From the NCBI GenBank assembly GCA_021209225.1, contig JAJOIW010000154.1, positions 1 through 38,216 of the forward strand: a stretch of DNA of 38,216 nucleotides, in the 5' to 3' direction. The stretch's first letter is position 1, and each line of letters opens with the position of its first letter. Positions 8,370-19,197 of this stretch are shown in pieces. Below the pieces are notes generated by a model that ran no database searches, was not told the origin of the DNA, and saw nothing but the letters and a program-made list of their open reading frames with translations. The position numbers and the translations under genes were made by a program. The stretch comes from Verrucomicrobiota bacterium (GTDB lineage Bacteria; Verrucomicrobiota; Verrucomicrobiia; Limisphaerales; JAJOIW01).

Positions 8370-10271
8370 CTACTTGCCTTTTTTCTTTTGTTTAGCCGAT
8401 TTCATGGCCATTTCCTTGGCTTCCAGCCAGGTTTTCGGGCGTCGGGCTTTTTTGGTTTCCGGAGGGGAGTCTTCGGATACAACCACCTGGCCTAATTTCT
8501 CCTCATCAATGCGGGTGAGCTTGGTTTGAGCGATACTCAGAATGTTCTGAAAGGTCCAATACATGGTGAGACCAGAGCTGTAATTGTAGAGGATACCGAC
8601 AAAAAGCAGCGGCATGTAGCGCATCATGTTGGCCTGCATCGGGTCCATGCCCGCAGCGGGTGGAGTGAGACGCGATTGGACCAACATGGTGATGCCCATG
8701 AGTATTGGCATCGGGTTGATGGGAAATCCGCCGAATATGGTGGTCACTGTGTCGGACTGGGATAAATCACACATCCAGAGAAAGGATTCCCCACGCAACT
8801 CAATGGCAGTGCGGATCATGAAAAAGAACCCGATGAAGACCGGCATCTGCAGAAACATGGGCAAGCAGCCACCCATGGGGTTCACTTTGTTGTCCTTCAT
8901 GAATTTCATGAGTTTCTGCTGCATCTTCTGGGGATCATCCTTGAATTTCTCCTGGATCTCCTTCATCTGGGGTTGCAATTTGGCCATGCGCTTCATCGAC
9001 TTGGTGCTGGCATGAGTGAGGGGCCAGAAAAGCATCTTGATGATGAAAGTAATGGTCAGAATGCTCAGGGCGTATGGAAGTCCCAGAGAATGCAACCCGT
9101 GCATCGCAGTGAGCAGCGCCTTGGAGAAAAATCCGAAAAATCCGAAATCAGCATTTTTATGTTTACTGGCTGGCAGCTGATTGAGTGCGGTGAATGATTT
9201 CGGTCCACTGTAGATGTCAAAATTCTGAACCAGGGATTCGCCAGGTGCCAGGATGCGCTCGGGGTAATAGAACGCGCCCTGAATCATCTTGTGCGGGACC
9301 GGCTGTCCATCCCGGATGAATTCGACATCTTTTCTGACAGCGACAAGTCCGGAAACCGCTTCCTTGGGCTCGACAATGGTCACGAAAAACTGATTGGCCA
9401 TAGCCGCCCAGCGGATTTTTTCCGAGGGTTCCACGAACTCAAATCGGGGCTGTCCCGGAATACATCCCATGATTTTATTGTCAAACCAGAGGCTGTCGAT
9501 TTTTCCGAATTTTTCATCGATGAGGAAGTTTAGGCGGAGATCGGTATCCATCTCCCTGGCTTGGGTGACAACCGAGCTGCCAATCGACCGTCGCAGCTGA
9601 GGCACTTTGAGAGGCTTGTCCGCAGTGAGGTTTTTGATCTGAACCCGGGCAATAACCTGAAAATCATTGGTCTGGACGGTGAATTCCTGAGCGAGCTGCA
9701 AGCCATTCTCCAGATTTTTCCAGAAAGTGACTTTGCGGGCCTGGAGGTCGATGGATGATTCATAGCCTGGTGAGGCGCCGAGAATGGAAAGATTCTCGAT
9801 GCTGAGGATATCGAAGTTGTTTTTGTCATTGAGAATGACGCGGTTGTTGGAATCGACATCATCGGATTTGTCGCACCGGATCTCCCGCTGATGGTTCTTG
9901 AGTTCCACGCGGTGCAGCCCACCGTTCAGATTGGAGAATTGGAATATGGCCTGGTCCGTTTCCAGTGTGTATATCTGCGGGTCGAAATCCACCGGGGGCA
10001 TTGGAACGGGACGGGTCGCCTGAATCACAGTTTCCGGAATGTCAGCTCCGGATGCAGGAGCGTTCGGTTCTGGTTCACTCGCATCTGGTGGCTCCAGCTC
10101 CGACAGGGCGCGCCCGGATGGAGTATTCCCGCTGACAGCAGGCAGGGAATCATCCTGCTCAGCCACCAGCTTCGACTTATCCCTGGATGCAAGAATCTTC
10201 TGGGAAAGTGGCTGCCAGCCCAGCAGCAATACCATGCAAAGGCCTAAAATTATATAAGATGTTCTGTCCAT
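8370..10271 (-). CDS. yidC: Membrane protein insertase YidC
   Basis: N-terminal TM, large periplasmic domain, conserved core LPYALSILTITFIIKMLFWPLTHASTKSMKRMAKLQPQMKEIQEKFKDDPQKMQQ and NPMGGCLPMFLQMPVFIGFFFMIRTAIELRG. Confidence 0.97.
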   Translation of the reverse strand: MDRTSYIILGLCMVLLLGWQPLSQKILASRDKSKLVAEQDDSLPAVSGNTPSGRALSELEPPDASEPEPNAPASGADIPETVIQATRPVPMPPVDFDPQIYTLETDQAIFQFSNLNGGLHRVELKNHQREIRCDKSDDVDSNNRVILNDKNNFDILSIENLSILGASPGYESSIDLQARKVTFWKNLENGLQLAQEFTVQTNDFQVIARVQIKNLTADKPLKVPQLRRSIGSSVVTQAREMDTDLRLNFLIDEKFGKIDSLWFDNKIMGCIPGQPRFEFVEPSEKIRWAAMANQFFVTIVEPKEAVSGLVAVRKDVEFIRDGQPVPHKMIQGAFYYPERILAPGESLVQNFDIYSGPKSFTALNQLPASKHKNADFGFFGFFSKALLTAMHGLHSLGLPYALSILTITFIIKMLFWPLTHASTKSMKRMAKLQPQMKEIQEKFKDDPQKMQQKLMKFMKDNKVNPMGGCLPMFLQMPVFIGFFFMIRTAIELRGESFLWMCDLSQSDTVTTIFGGFPINPMPILMGITMLVQSRLTPPAAGMDPMQANMMRYMPLLFVGILYNYSSGLTMYWTFQNILSIAQTKLTRIDEEKLGQVVVSEDSPPETKKARRPKTWLEAKEMAMKSAKQKKKGK

Positions 10272-10305
10272 CGCGGAATATTTGACCAAAAATTTTCTTG
10301 CTCAT

Positions 10306-10818
10306 TCAGGCACGCAACTTTCGTGGCTCCATCACCTGTATCGAAATAAGTAAGGACTCCAAATCATTGAGCACTTCGTCACGGGAACGGCCGCGTATGG
10401 AGTGCCTGGCAATCAACACCAGATCCGCCGGACCCACGAAGCACGGCCGACAACTCCTGAAAGCCTCACGAATCAGACGACGGGCCCGGTTGCGTTCTAC
10501 AGCTGAACCGATTTTACGACTCGTGATGATGCCCAACCGAGGCCGATCAGAGTCACTCTTAATAAGCCAGTTGGCAACGACAAAGCGCCCTGCTTTTTTC
10601 AGGCCGCCCTTCCGCACTAATTCAAATTCACGGGTGTACTGAATACGGTCGGACACGGAAAAGCGTCGGGATCTGGCCCAGGGCCGGTCCGGAATGCTGA
10701 GGTTCGAGCCTGTGGGAGTTTTATCCATCGTGAAAAGCATGGGACATCGCAACCCAAAATTTCTACGGGAGGACTCCAAGGTGACCATAACCCTTTTATG
10801 CGCTGAGCAAACGTGCAT
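10306..10818 (-). CDS. rnpA: Ribonuclease P protein component
   Basis: RLGIITSRKIGSAVERNRARRLIREAFR signature. True start uncertain; probably an internal Met such as MLFTMDKTP or MDKTP. Confidence 0.93.
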   Translation of the reverse strand: MHVCSAHKRVMVTLESSRRNFGLRCPMLFTMDKTPTGSNLSIPDRPWARSRRFSVSDRIQYTREFELVRKGGLKKAGRFVVANWLIKSDSDRPRLGIITSRKIGSAVERNRARRLIREAFRSCRPCFVGPADLVLIARHSIRGRSRDEVLNDLESLLISIQVMEPRKLRA

Positions 10819-10846
10819 GGGCCTTACCCATGACCCGTCTGATCCA

Positions 10847-10984
10847 TTACACTGGGGTCAGGCGCTTCCGTCCTTTGCGACGACGTGCAGCAAGGATCGC
10901 CCGTCCGCTTTTTTTGCGGTTTCTGGCCAGGAACCCATGCTGGCGAACTCTTTTTCTTTTCGAAGGTTGATAGGTACGCTTCAT
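10847..10984 (-). CDS. rpmH: Ribosomal protein bL34
   Basis: Own translation: [45 protein letters not shown], 45 aa, below the ORF-track cutoff. Confidence 0.97.
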   Translation of the reverse strand: MKRTYQPSKRKRVRQHGFLARNRKKSGRAILAARRRKGRKRLTPV

Positions 10985-10988
10985 TAAA

Positions 10989-11117
10989 TTATCTTTCGTT
11001 CATCCGCTGGAGCCGAATCAGATCCTTGCGGAATTCCTCCCAATTGAGGACCGAGGAGAATATCAAACCCTGCAGGGCTGTCAACCATCGCTTTTTGACC
11101 ATTTGAGATTGATGCAT
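10989..11117 (-). CDS. Candidate 42-aa ORF directly upstream of rpmH
   Basis: [42 protein letters not shown], part of ORF 10989..11219. Stop codon ends 4 nt before the rpmH ATG. Confidence 0.3.
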   Translation of the reverse strand: MHQSQMVKKRWLTALQGLIFSSVLNWEEFRKDLIRLQRMNER

Positions 11118-11152
11118 GGGGTCACAGGTGTGAAATACCCTGGATTTGTTGA

Positions 11153-11752
11153 TTAACTGAGAGGTTTCACCTGAGGGATCAATTTCCTGAGTCTCTGAAA
11201 GTGGTCTGTGTCCAGGCAACCGATGATGCTGTCCTGACCCAATCCGTAAATGAAATAAATTCTGGATGGGTCCCTTTCAGCCAGGAGCCGGACGAAATGG
11301 CTGAACACCCTGCTGTCGACCCAGTCATTGTTGACCTTACAATCGATGTGGATAGGCTGGCCATCGAGCTCAAAATCAAGCCAGGCTTGACCATTCTCCA
11401 CATCCACAAAGTCCTGGAGAGCGGTGATGGGGAGCGAACCTCCGGCAAGCTCGGCCATTCGGGTTGCGATGCTGATGTAAGCACCGTGATCTTCAATACA
11501 TTCGAAGTCGATGTGCCAAATATTCCTGGATCTCCAGAGCAATGGCGGTTGTTCCTGGGCCATACCCAAACCTGCCAACACCAGGTCGTATCCCGGCTTT
11601 TCGTAGTCTGAGCGATCCCAACTGCTCAGAAGATCCTCAATGGAAAATTCCGGCTGCATGGATATCCCACACTCCGAGAGGGCATCCAGCTTTTCTTCGA
11701 GCGTTCGCGGGGGGGCATTCTTCTTTCTGTGCTTGTTGCGAAATGGCCACAT
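11153..11752 (-). CDS. Conserved-looking hypothetical protein
   Basis: ORF 11153..11785 with probable start MWPFRNKHRKK. Continuous globular composition. Confidence 0.65.
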   Translation of the reverse strand: MWPFRNKHRKKNAPPRTLEEKLDALSECGISMQPEFSIEDLLSSWDRSDYEKPGYDLVLAGLGMAQEQPPLLWRSRNIWHIDFECIEDHGAYISIATRMAELAGGSLPITALQDFVDVENGQAWLDFELDGQPIHIDCKVNNDWVDSRVFSHFVRLLAERDPSRIYFIYGLGQDSIIGCLDTDHFQRLRKLIPQVKPLS

Positions 11753-11998
11753 ACGGAATTTCTGAGTTTCCCGAACTATAAGCAAACACAGGTGAAGTCG
11801 ACCACCGGAAAATAAACCTTGCCGGACACTTCAGGACATGAACATGAATCGCGCCACTCCCTATTGGGACCAGATTCAATTTTGCAGCGGGTCACAGATG
11901 ACTCTCAGGATAGGCATGCACGATCCGGTCACTCAGCAGAAGCTCAATATCCAAAGCCGCAGATTGACATGAGCTGAAAACTCCGGGTATTACCGGAA

Positions 11999-12971
11999 AT
12001 GAGTGGAATGAGAAAAAGATTTCCAGGATGGTGGGTTGGAGTTATGGCTTTGAGCATACGGATCGCGGGAGTGGTTTACTTATGCCTGGTGGCATGGAGC
12101 CAGGTTGGATGCGGGGAGGACGGAGGCCAATCTGTGGATCCAGGACTCCGGCATGAACCCATTTTTTTTACCTTTGCCAGAGAGACAGGAGAGTGCCATG
12201 CGTCGGGATGACATGATTCATCTCCTGGAGTCGATGTCCCTGCGCGATCGTGAAATGTGGATTCACAGGGAGTTCATGAATGGGAATGTTCCTGACTCAA
12301 GCCGTCGTCTCGTGCCAATCGTTCTCCGCAATCTGCAGGAGAATGGGTCCGGGGTGGAGTTGACGCTGTGGGTGACTGCCGACTATCTCAGTCTGGGATC
12401 CGATGATGAATCGTTGCTGATGCCGATGACTCCGCTTTTGGCCCAGCGATTGGCCAATATGTTGGGATGCTCCCTGCCAACTCCACGGATGGTGGACTCC
12501 ATCTGGGAAGCCGCTGAATTGAAGCTGGCCCCCCAACCCATCCCACCGGGTGAAAAAATGGTCACCATCCAAGTCTTTGCGCAACATGACCAGATGATTA
12601 AAAGTCAATTGGCGGGCCGATTCCCTGGGCCGGAAAAAAATCGTCTGATTGCCGGGCATAAAAAGGACGTGGTCATCATTCCGGAATTGGATTCACTGAA
12701 AAACAAAGTGGTCATTTATGGGTGGCACCAGCTCAGTGGTCTGCCAATTCAGCCGGTTTATTCCGGGCACATCATCTGGTATGCGGATTACAGCCACGGG
12801 ATTCGACTTGTCTGGAATACATGTCTGATGAATGGAAAGAGCACTTCCCTCGAATGCATTCTCAAAAACGCTCACCTGGGAAGTGCGCTTTCCAAAGCTG
12901 CCAGACCCATGACTCAGACGGCTTACCCAACAGATCCGGAACTCTATCCCGAACCAGGATCCCCTGAGTGA
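11999..12971 (+). CDS. Putative lipoprotein of unknown function; signal peptide and mature region are in different frames (apparent +1 in GGGG at 12113-12116)
   Basis: Frame 1: MSGMRKRFPGWWVGVMALSIRIAGVVYLCLVAWSQVGC (lipobox-like). Frame of 12105..12971: GRTEANLWIQDSGMNPFFLPLPERQESAMRRDDMIHLLESMSLRDREMW...KKDVVIIPE...KVVIYGWHQLSGLPIQPVYSGH...YADYSHGIRLV. Confidence 0.6.
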
Positions 12972-13166
12972 GGCGTCAGGAGTGGACAATGAATGACTGT
13001 CGCAGCACCATCTGCGAGTGTCGGGGCATGGACATTGGGATGGAGAATGAACGCCTGCGCGAGAGCCCGCGTCAAAGGGGATGAAAGTTGGTGTCGAAAT
13101 CAGCCGACTGACAGTGTAGAACCTGGAATTTACATTCCAGCTGGACTCAGCTATAATAAAAAGACA

Positions 13167-15298
13167 ATGAATAACCGGATTTTAAGGTTGGCGCTGTGCA
13201 TTGGATTTGCGGCAGGTGTGGCCGTCAAAACGCATGGGATCGAAATATCCAACACACAGGCAGGAGTGATAGCTCGGGTTGCGACTGAGTTGTTATCCAA
13301 GCTGCATTTTTCCAACAACGAACTGGATGACGCGCGAAGTCAGCACTTTCTCGAAAAATATCTCGACCATCTCGACCCCAGACACATGGTCTTTCTGGAT
13401 GAGGACGTCCAGGCATTCAGGGATAATTACGGTGGGCGCATGTTTGAGTTCATCAAAAGGGAAAACGCTCAGGTGGCGTTCACCATCTTCGCCAGATACA
13501 TTGAACGTCTCAAGGAACGCACCGACCTGGCACACAAGCTGATCGACAAAGGATTCGATTTTTCCCTGGATGAATTCATCCAGACTGATCGAAGCAAAGA
13601 ACCCTGGCCATCGTCCGACGAGGAAGTCGCGGAATTATGGAGAAAACGCGTCAAAGACGAATTTCTCCGAAGCAAAAATTCAAAGGATTCTGAGGATCAG
13701 ATCCGTGAGAAACTGCATAAAAGATACCGCACTCTCCTCAATATGCTCACGGCGTATGACAACGAGGAAATCCTTCAAACTTTCCTGGGTGCCCTGGGTG
13801 AAACATTTGATCCACATTCGAGCTACATGAGCCCAACGGAGGCCAAAAATTTTGAAATTCAGAATATCGATCTTTCTTTTTTTGGGATAGCGCGGTTTTG
13901 CAATCCGTGGATGGCTACACCCAGATTGTACGATTGATTCCTGGAGGGCCCGCCGAGGGAACCAAGGAACTGCATCCGAAAGACCGCATTATCGCCGTTG
14001 CCCAGGAAAATGACGAGGCCGTCGACACCATCGAAATGAAATTGAACAAGGTGGTGGACATGATCCGTGGACCACGGGGAACAACGGTCCGACTCACAGT
14101 TCAACCACAGGATGAATCAGGCACGAAAGTCATTTCCATCATTCGTGACAAAATTAAACTGGAGGAGCAGCTCGCCAAGGCACGCCTGATTGAGGAGGTT
14201 CTTCCAAGTGGCGAAATTCTGAAGACCGGCGTGCTCGACTTGAACCAGTTTTATGACAACTGCTCAGAGCATTTGGCCATTCTCATCGAGAAACTGAAAG
14301 AAAAACGCGTGGACGGTATCGTGCTGAATCTGGCCGGAAACAGTGGGGGTCTGCTTCCTGAGGCCCAAAAAGTCGCCGGCTTGTTCATCAAGAGTGGACC
14401 GGTTGTGCTGGTCCGCGAAGTGGTTGGTCGCAGCACCACTCTGCGCGATCCGGATCCGGGCATCGTCTATGACGGCCCACTCGTGGTGCTGACGGACAAA
14501 ATGAGCGCATCCGCCTCAGAAATTGTTGCCGCAGCCCTCCAGGACCACGAACGCGCCATCGTCGTTGGAAACCAGACAACCCATGGAAAAGGAACCGTCC
14601 AAACCGTCATCGATCTGCGCCGCTATGTCAGTGAACGCATCACAGACAATCCCGGCAAATTGAAATTAACCATTTCCAAATTTTACCGGATCGACGGGAC
14701 CACCACTCAAAGAGACGGGGTGACTCCGGACATTATCCTCCCAAGTGTTTTGGATTACATGGAGCTTGGGGAAGCCAGTCTGGAGAATGCTCTGGAATCC
14801 GATCGCATCAATTCCAATGTCCGCTACAAAACCTTCGATCTTGTGCTCGACTACCTCGGCAAGCTCAAATCAAATTCCGCCGCACGGGTTGAGAATAACA
14901 CTGATTTCAAATACGTGTTGGAGGACATTGATTTAATAAAATCAAAAAATATGGAAAATAAGCTGACTTTAAATGAGTTGGCACGGAAATCTGAAATTGA
15001 TCAGAACAAGGAACGGAAAAATGTGCGCACCAAAGAACGCAAATCCCGCAACCCGAAAGAAGGGTCCGTCTTTGAGCTGACCATGAAAGATATTGAGGAG
15101 AATAAGGATTTTAAACTGGTGACCGAGAAGTCGATCCTGGAGGAACTGAAAAAATCAGGGACTTATTCCGCTGAGGAGGACACTGAGGATGAGGAGGATC
15201 CATTCTTATTTGTGATCGATCCCTACCTGGCCGAGGCCACACATATTTTAGGGGATTATATATTGCTCCTGCGTGAAAATAAAAAAACTGACGGATGA
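13167..15298 (+). CDS. prc: S41 C-terminal processing peptidase (Prc/Tsp-like), split by one apparent 1-nt deletion near 13889
   Basis: ORFs 12993..13937 and 13898..15298. N-terminal TSP domain (HFLEKYLDHLDPRHMVFLDEDVQAF), PDZ (VLQSVDGYTQIVRLIPGGPAEG), catalytic VVLTDKMSASASEIVAAALQDHERAIVVGNQTTHGKGTVQ. Confidence 0.9.
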
Positions 15299-15388
15299 CA
15301 AGAGCGTTGTCATGGACTGACTGGAAATATGGTCCATGAACCTGAATCTTAAGAAACCGGAATTGGATTCCAATGACCAGGTGACTGC

Positions 15389-16168
15389 TTGAGTGATCGC
15401 CCAAACGAAGCAAAAAATCCATTCATTCCTCAGCCCGTGATCCGGGCGATGAAGGAAGTTTACCAGTCCCCTGTCCACGATTTGGATGCGGGGACTCTTT
15501 TTGTGGTGCCCACTCCCATAGGGAATATTGAGGATTTGACACTGCGCTCAATCCGCATTCTCGGAGGGGTGGACTGGATTGCCGCGGAGGACACGAGGCA
15601 CACCGGACTCCTGCTGAGCCGTATCGGGATCAAAAAACAATTGTTCAGCCTGCATCAATTCAATGAATCGGGGAGAAGCCAGCAACTGGTGGAATTGTTG
15701 CGATCCGGGCAAAGAGGTGCTCTGGTCACGGATGCCGGCACACCTGGAATCAGCGATCCGGGGCAAAGATTTGTTCGCGACATTGTCCAGGCAGGCATCT
15801 CTCTGATGGCCTTGCCGGGTGCCTGCGCCATTCCCGTGGCTCTGAGTGCTTCGGGCTTTGTCCACTCAGACTTCTTCTTCGCTGGTTTTCCCCCAATGAA
15901 ATCCGGGCAAAGAATAAAAAGGATGCAATCGCTTGCTGCGATCGAATCGATCCTGGTTTTTTATGAATCTCCGCATAAGATGCCGCGGTTTCTGAGTGAA
16001 GCATACCAGGTGTTTCCAACCCGCCCCATCATCATCGGCCGTGAACTCACTAAAAAATTCGAGGAATATATACGGGGCTCAGTGACTGAAATTCATGAAA
16101 AATACCAAACCCGTTCGTGGAAAGGTGAAATGGTCATTCTCATCGATAATACAGCAGGGACATCCTGA
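15389..16168 (+). CDS. rsmI: 16S rRNA (cytidine1402-2'-O)-methyltransferase
   Basis: GTLFVVPTPIGNIEDLTLRSIRIL, AAEDTRHTGLLL, LVTDAGTPGISDPG, LPGACAIPVALSASG. Confidence 0.95.
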   Translation: MSDRPNEAKNPFIPQPVIRAMKEVYQSPVHDLDAGTLFVVPTPIGNIEDLTLRSIRILGGVDWIAAEDTRHTGLLLSRIGIKKQLFSLHQFNESGRSQQLVELLRSGQRGALVTDAGTPGISDPGQRFVRDIVQAGISLMALPGACAIPVALSASGFVHSDFFFAGFPPMKSGQRIKRMQSLAAIESILVFYESPHKMPRFLSEAYQVFPTRPIIIGRELTKKFEEYIRGSVTEIHEKYQTRSWKGEMVILIDNTAGTS

Positions 16169-16205
16169 TATTCGTGTATAATACCCGGAACCATCCCCAC
16201 AGAAT

Positions 16206-16990
16206 ATGAAATCCCTGAAAATCAATATCCGGATTCTACTTTTTATTTTACTTCCGGTATGGATTGCGCTGCCAGGAATGGTTGGGATGGAGCGACCCGA
16301 CCGGACATGGATCAGGAAATGGAAAGCCGGTTGGTCAAAATTGCCACCAAATGGAAATTACTGATCAGATCCCGGTTATACAACGAATCCTCAGAAAATG
16401 ACAACCATCGGATCACATGGACTCCTACAATCGGGATACGCGGCAAATACCTCTACTTGAAAAAGGTGATAAACAGAAAAGTTCTGGAGGCCATGACCGG
16501 CCACAAGGTGTTTGTCAAAGGACCACATGACGACGAGCCAAACTTCACATCCAGAACGTCATTTGGATATTACAATCCGGAATGCCTGAGAACGATAAAA
16601 AACATACTTCAACGATTATCAACCAACCCGCAGTTCGTAAAAGTCTTTGAAAATTATTACCGTGAAGAATTGAAGACATTGGTCAGAACATTTCTCAAAA
16701 CTTACAATTCAAAAAATATAAATGAAAAGTTAATTGAGGAGTATCTGATCAGTGTCAGGGATGCTGCAGCCGACGATGATGCCGGAGATCCAGCAGAAGT
16801 GCTGTACAAAGTATTCTACACTGAAGCCAATGCTCATGAAAACAACGGGTATGTTTTCTATGAATATGCCACATGCTGTGGGTTCTGGGTCCGCAGAAAA
16901 ATCGATCAAACCGACAAAATCTTCCTGGAAATATTCACCCTGGTGGCGGAAAAATTTGATCCGGAATTTTTGGAGACTCCCGGTATATAA
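16206..16990 (+). CDS. Secreted hypothetical protein; signal peptide out of frame with mature region
   Basis: ATG at 16206 reads MKSLKINIRILLFILLPVWIALPGMVG. The mature region in ORF 16259..16990 (DMDQEMESRLVKIATKWKLLIRS...) is in another frame. Confidence 0.5.
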
Positions 16991-17073
16991 AGAATTCCCT
17001 GCATCGCGGAATACGTTCTTCATGAGGGTCCTTCATCTATATCAGGAAATGACTCAGATCCGTTCTGCTGGTT

Positions 17074-18519
17074 TTAAGGATTGGGATTGAGGAGGAGGAA
17101 TTTATCGGAGAATCGATGCGTGATCCAAGTGGAGTTACCTGCACCCAATTTCTCCAATCCGGGACGGGAATGGACAGGTGCACTTCCTTTGCCATCGGAC
17201 AATTCCGCCTGGATGACAACCATGAGAGCGGTTGGTGGTTTATGATCTTCAGGAAAGCGCACTATTAATGTGGTTGAGTTTTTGTCTGCTGGAATGGCGT
17301 TTTGTTCCACCTGGATGGATTGGGGATGATCACCCGTTGTATGGGCTGATAACGAAATGGCCCCTTTATAGCCGCCACTTCGATCTATGGAAATGGGAAT
17401 CTCCGCCTCCTGGTGTTCATTGAACAGGTAGAAAAATGACTCCGCTGATGCCTGCACACCCATCCAAGCGGGCTTCAGACACAGTGAGGTGGTGACAATA
17501 TCCGATGAGAACCGGTCTGCCAGCGGTCTCATATGAATTGTATATTTTCCACTGGCGATATTCTCCAAAGTGATTTGCGGGTCACCCTCCCGATTCAGTG
17601 TCTGCTTGCCTATGGTTTCATTCATGGAATTCCGCAGATCGATATGAATATCCAGCGGGATCCCAAGGGACCGGGCCAGGACCTGACAGGTAAATGCCAC
17701 AGGTTCGTGCACTTCTATTGCCTGAATGACAGATCGGGTTGTGGGCTCCCAGACATAATTCAGAATCTGTGAATGATGAATGTCGCCGGGAAATTGGATT
17801 GGTGAGGGTGATGGAACACGGCGTTCCGGTGAATCCGATACCTGCTTGGTTTTTTCGCGGGAAGCCAGGCGAACCAGCGAATAATAATTATTTCCCCCAT
17901 TCTGTTCCGCATCGCGCAGGATGAAATGCCAGACCCCAGAAACATCCACTGTATATGTGAAGCGGATATCCCCACCCAGAACTCCAGTGTCGTCTATATA
18001 GTATGCGATTTGTTTATCCGGTCGGAGTATTGTCAGCACCGGGTCCAGATCCGATCCGACCCGGCGGGCAATGATCTCAATATCAACTATTTGATGCTTC
18101 TGGAAATGTCCATTGAATCTCACAGTGCGGGATTCCTCAGGTATGTGCTTTAAACTCAAACAGCCGCGACCATCAGGGCCCATATCCCATGGATCGCCAC
18201 ACTCAGCGGGTGATTCGGGAGTGAGCCAGACCATTGGCATCCTGATTTTTTGATTGTGAACATCCTCCTGAAAGAGGAGGAGTTCTTCACGTCCATCAGC
18301 CGGTGGATAGACACCGGACACGGAGGATTCAATCGATGCCGAAGACCAGGCAATAACCCGGTCGTGGATTCTTCCACGGGCAATGTCATCGGGATGAGCA
18401 ACAATCGGTGGTTCAGCTTCAACCCGAATTGAAGTCCAACACACAAAGCTCACCATGAAATAGAGAATCCGTTGAATCATGGAGATTGGATCTGATTGCA
18501 AGGAACAATACAGAATCAT
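17074..18519 (-). CDS. Secreted protein with pre-peptidase C-terminal (PPC)-like domains
   Basis: Signal-like N-terminus (MIQRILYFMVSFVCWTSIRVEA). PPC-like ESRTVRFNGHFQKHQIVDIEIIARRVGSDLDPVLTILRPDKQIAYYIDDTG...DVSGVWHFILRD, then beta-rich repeats. Confidence 0.65.
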   Translation of the reverse strand: MILYCSLQSDPISMIQRILYFMVSFVCWTSIRVEAEPPIVAHPDDIARGRIHDRVIAWSSASIESSVSGVYPPADGREELLLFQEDVHNQKIRMPMVWLTPESPAECGDPWDMGPDGRGCLSLKHIPEESRTVRFNGHFQKHQIVDIEIIARRVGSDLDPVLTILRPDKQIAYYIDDTGVLGGDIRFTYTVDVSGVWHFILRDAEQNGGNNYYSLVRLASREKTKQVSDSPERRVPSPSPIQFPGDIHHSQILNYVWEPTTRSVIQAIEVHEPVAFTCQVLARSLGIPLDIHIDLRNSMNETIGKQTLNREGDPQITLENIASGKYTIHMRPLADRFSSDIVTTSLCLKPAWMGVQASAESFFYLFNEHQEAEIPISIDRSGGYKGAISLSAHTTGDHPQSIQVEQNAIPADKNSTTLIVRFPEDHKPPTALMVVIQAELSDGKGSAPVHSRPGLEKLGAGNSTWITHRFSDKFLLLNPNP

Positions 18520-18540
18520 GCGTCCCGGGACGAGTGAATT

Positions 18541-19197
18541 TCAGGATGCTGATCCCAGTTGATATGGGGCCACCATGCCGCCTGAGATCCGGAAGGTGTG
18601 TGTCGACAACCGCTGGGCTTCATATCGACTGTGCGTGATATGCAATACAGTAATGCCGGCATAGGCATGCACCTTCTTCAGAAGATGGCACATTTCATCG
18701 TGCAAATCATGATCCAAAGCACTTAATGGCTCGTCCAGACAGATCAATGTCGGGGATGGCGCCAAGGCGCGTGCGAGGGCCACCCGCTGTGCCTCGCCGC
18801 CACTCAACTTCTCAGGAAGCCGGTCCAGCAGATGATCCATGTGAAGCACGTCGCTCAGTTCGTTGACACGGATATTAATTTCACGATCCGGCACCTTTCT
18901 CAGAACCAATCCAAATGCAATTTGATGCCGAACCGTGATGCCCGGGAATAAGGCCCGATCCTGAGGGACGTATCCCACCTGTCTTTGAGCTGGCCGCCAG
19001 TGAGTGACATCATTGCCATTGAAAATAATCTGGCCATGGCTGGGTTTTCTCAGCCCGCAAATGATCTCCACGAGCGTGGATTTTCCGGATCCACTACTGC
19101 CCATCAGAACGGAATACGATCCGGATGGGATCTGCCAATGGACATCGGACAAGATGAATTGGCCCTGGCGAAGAGAAATATTTTTAAGTTCGATCAC
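18541..19197 (-). CDS. ABC transporter ATP-binding protein (molybdate/sulfate type)
   Basis: Walker A GSSGSGKST, signature LSGGEAQRVALARALA, Walker B LICLDEPLSALD. Confidence 0.92.
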   Translation of the reverse strand: MIELKNISLRQGQFILSDVHWQIPSGSYSVLMGSSGSGKSTLVEIICGLRKPSHGQIIFNGNDVTHWRPAQRQVGYVPQDRALFPGITVRHQIAFGLVLRKVPDREINIRVNELSDVLHMDHLLDRLPEKLSGGEAQRVALARALAPSPTLICLDEPLSALDHDLHDEMCHLLKKVHAYAGITVLHITHSRYEAQRLSTHTFRISGGMVAPYQLGSAS

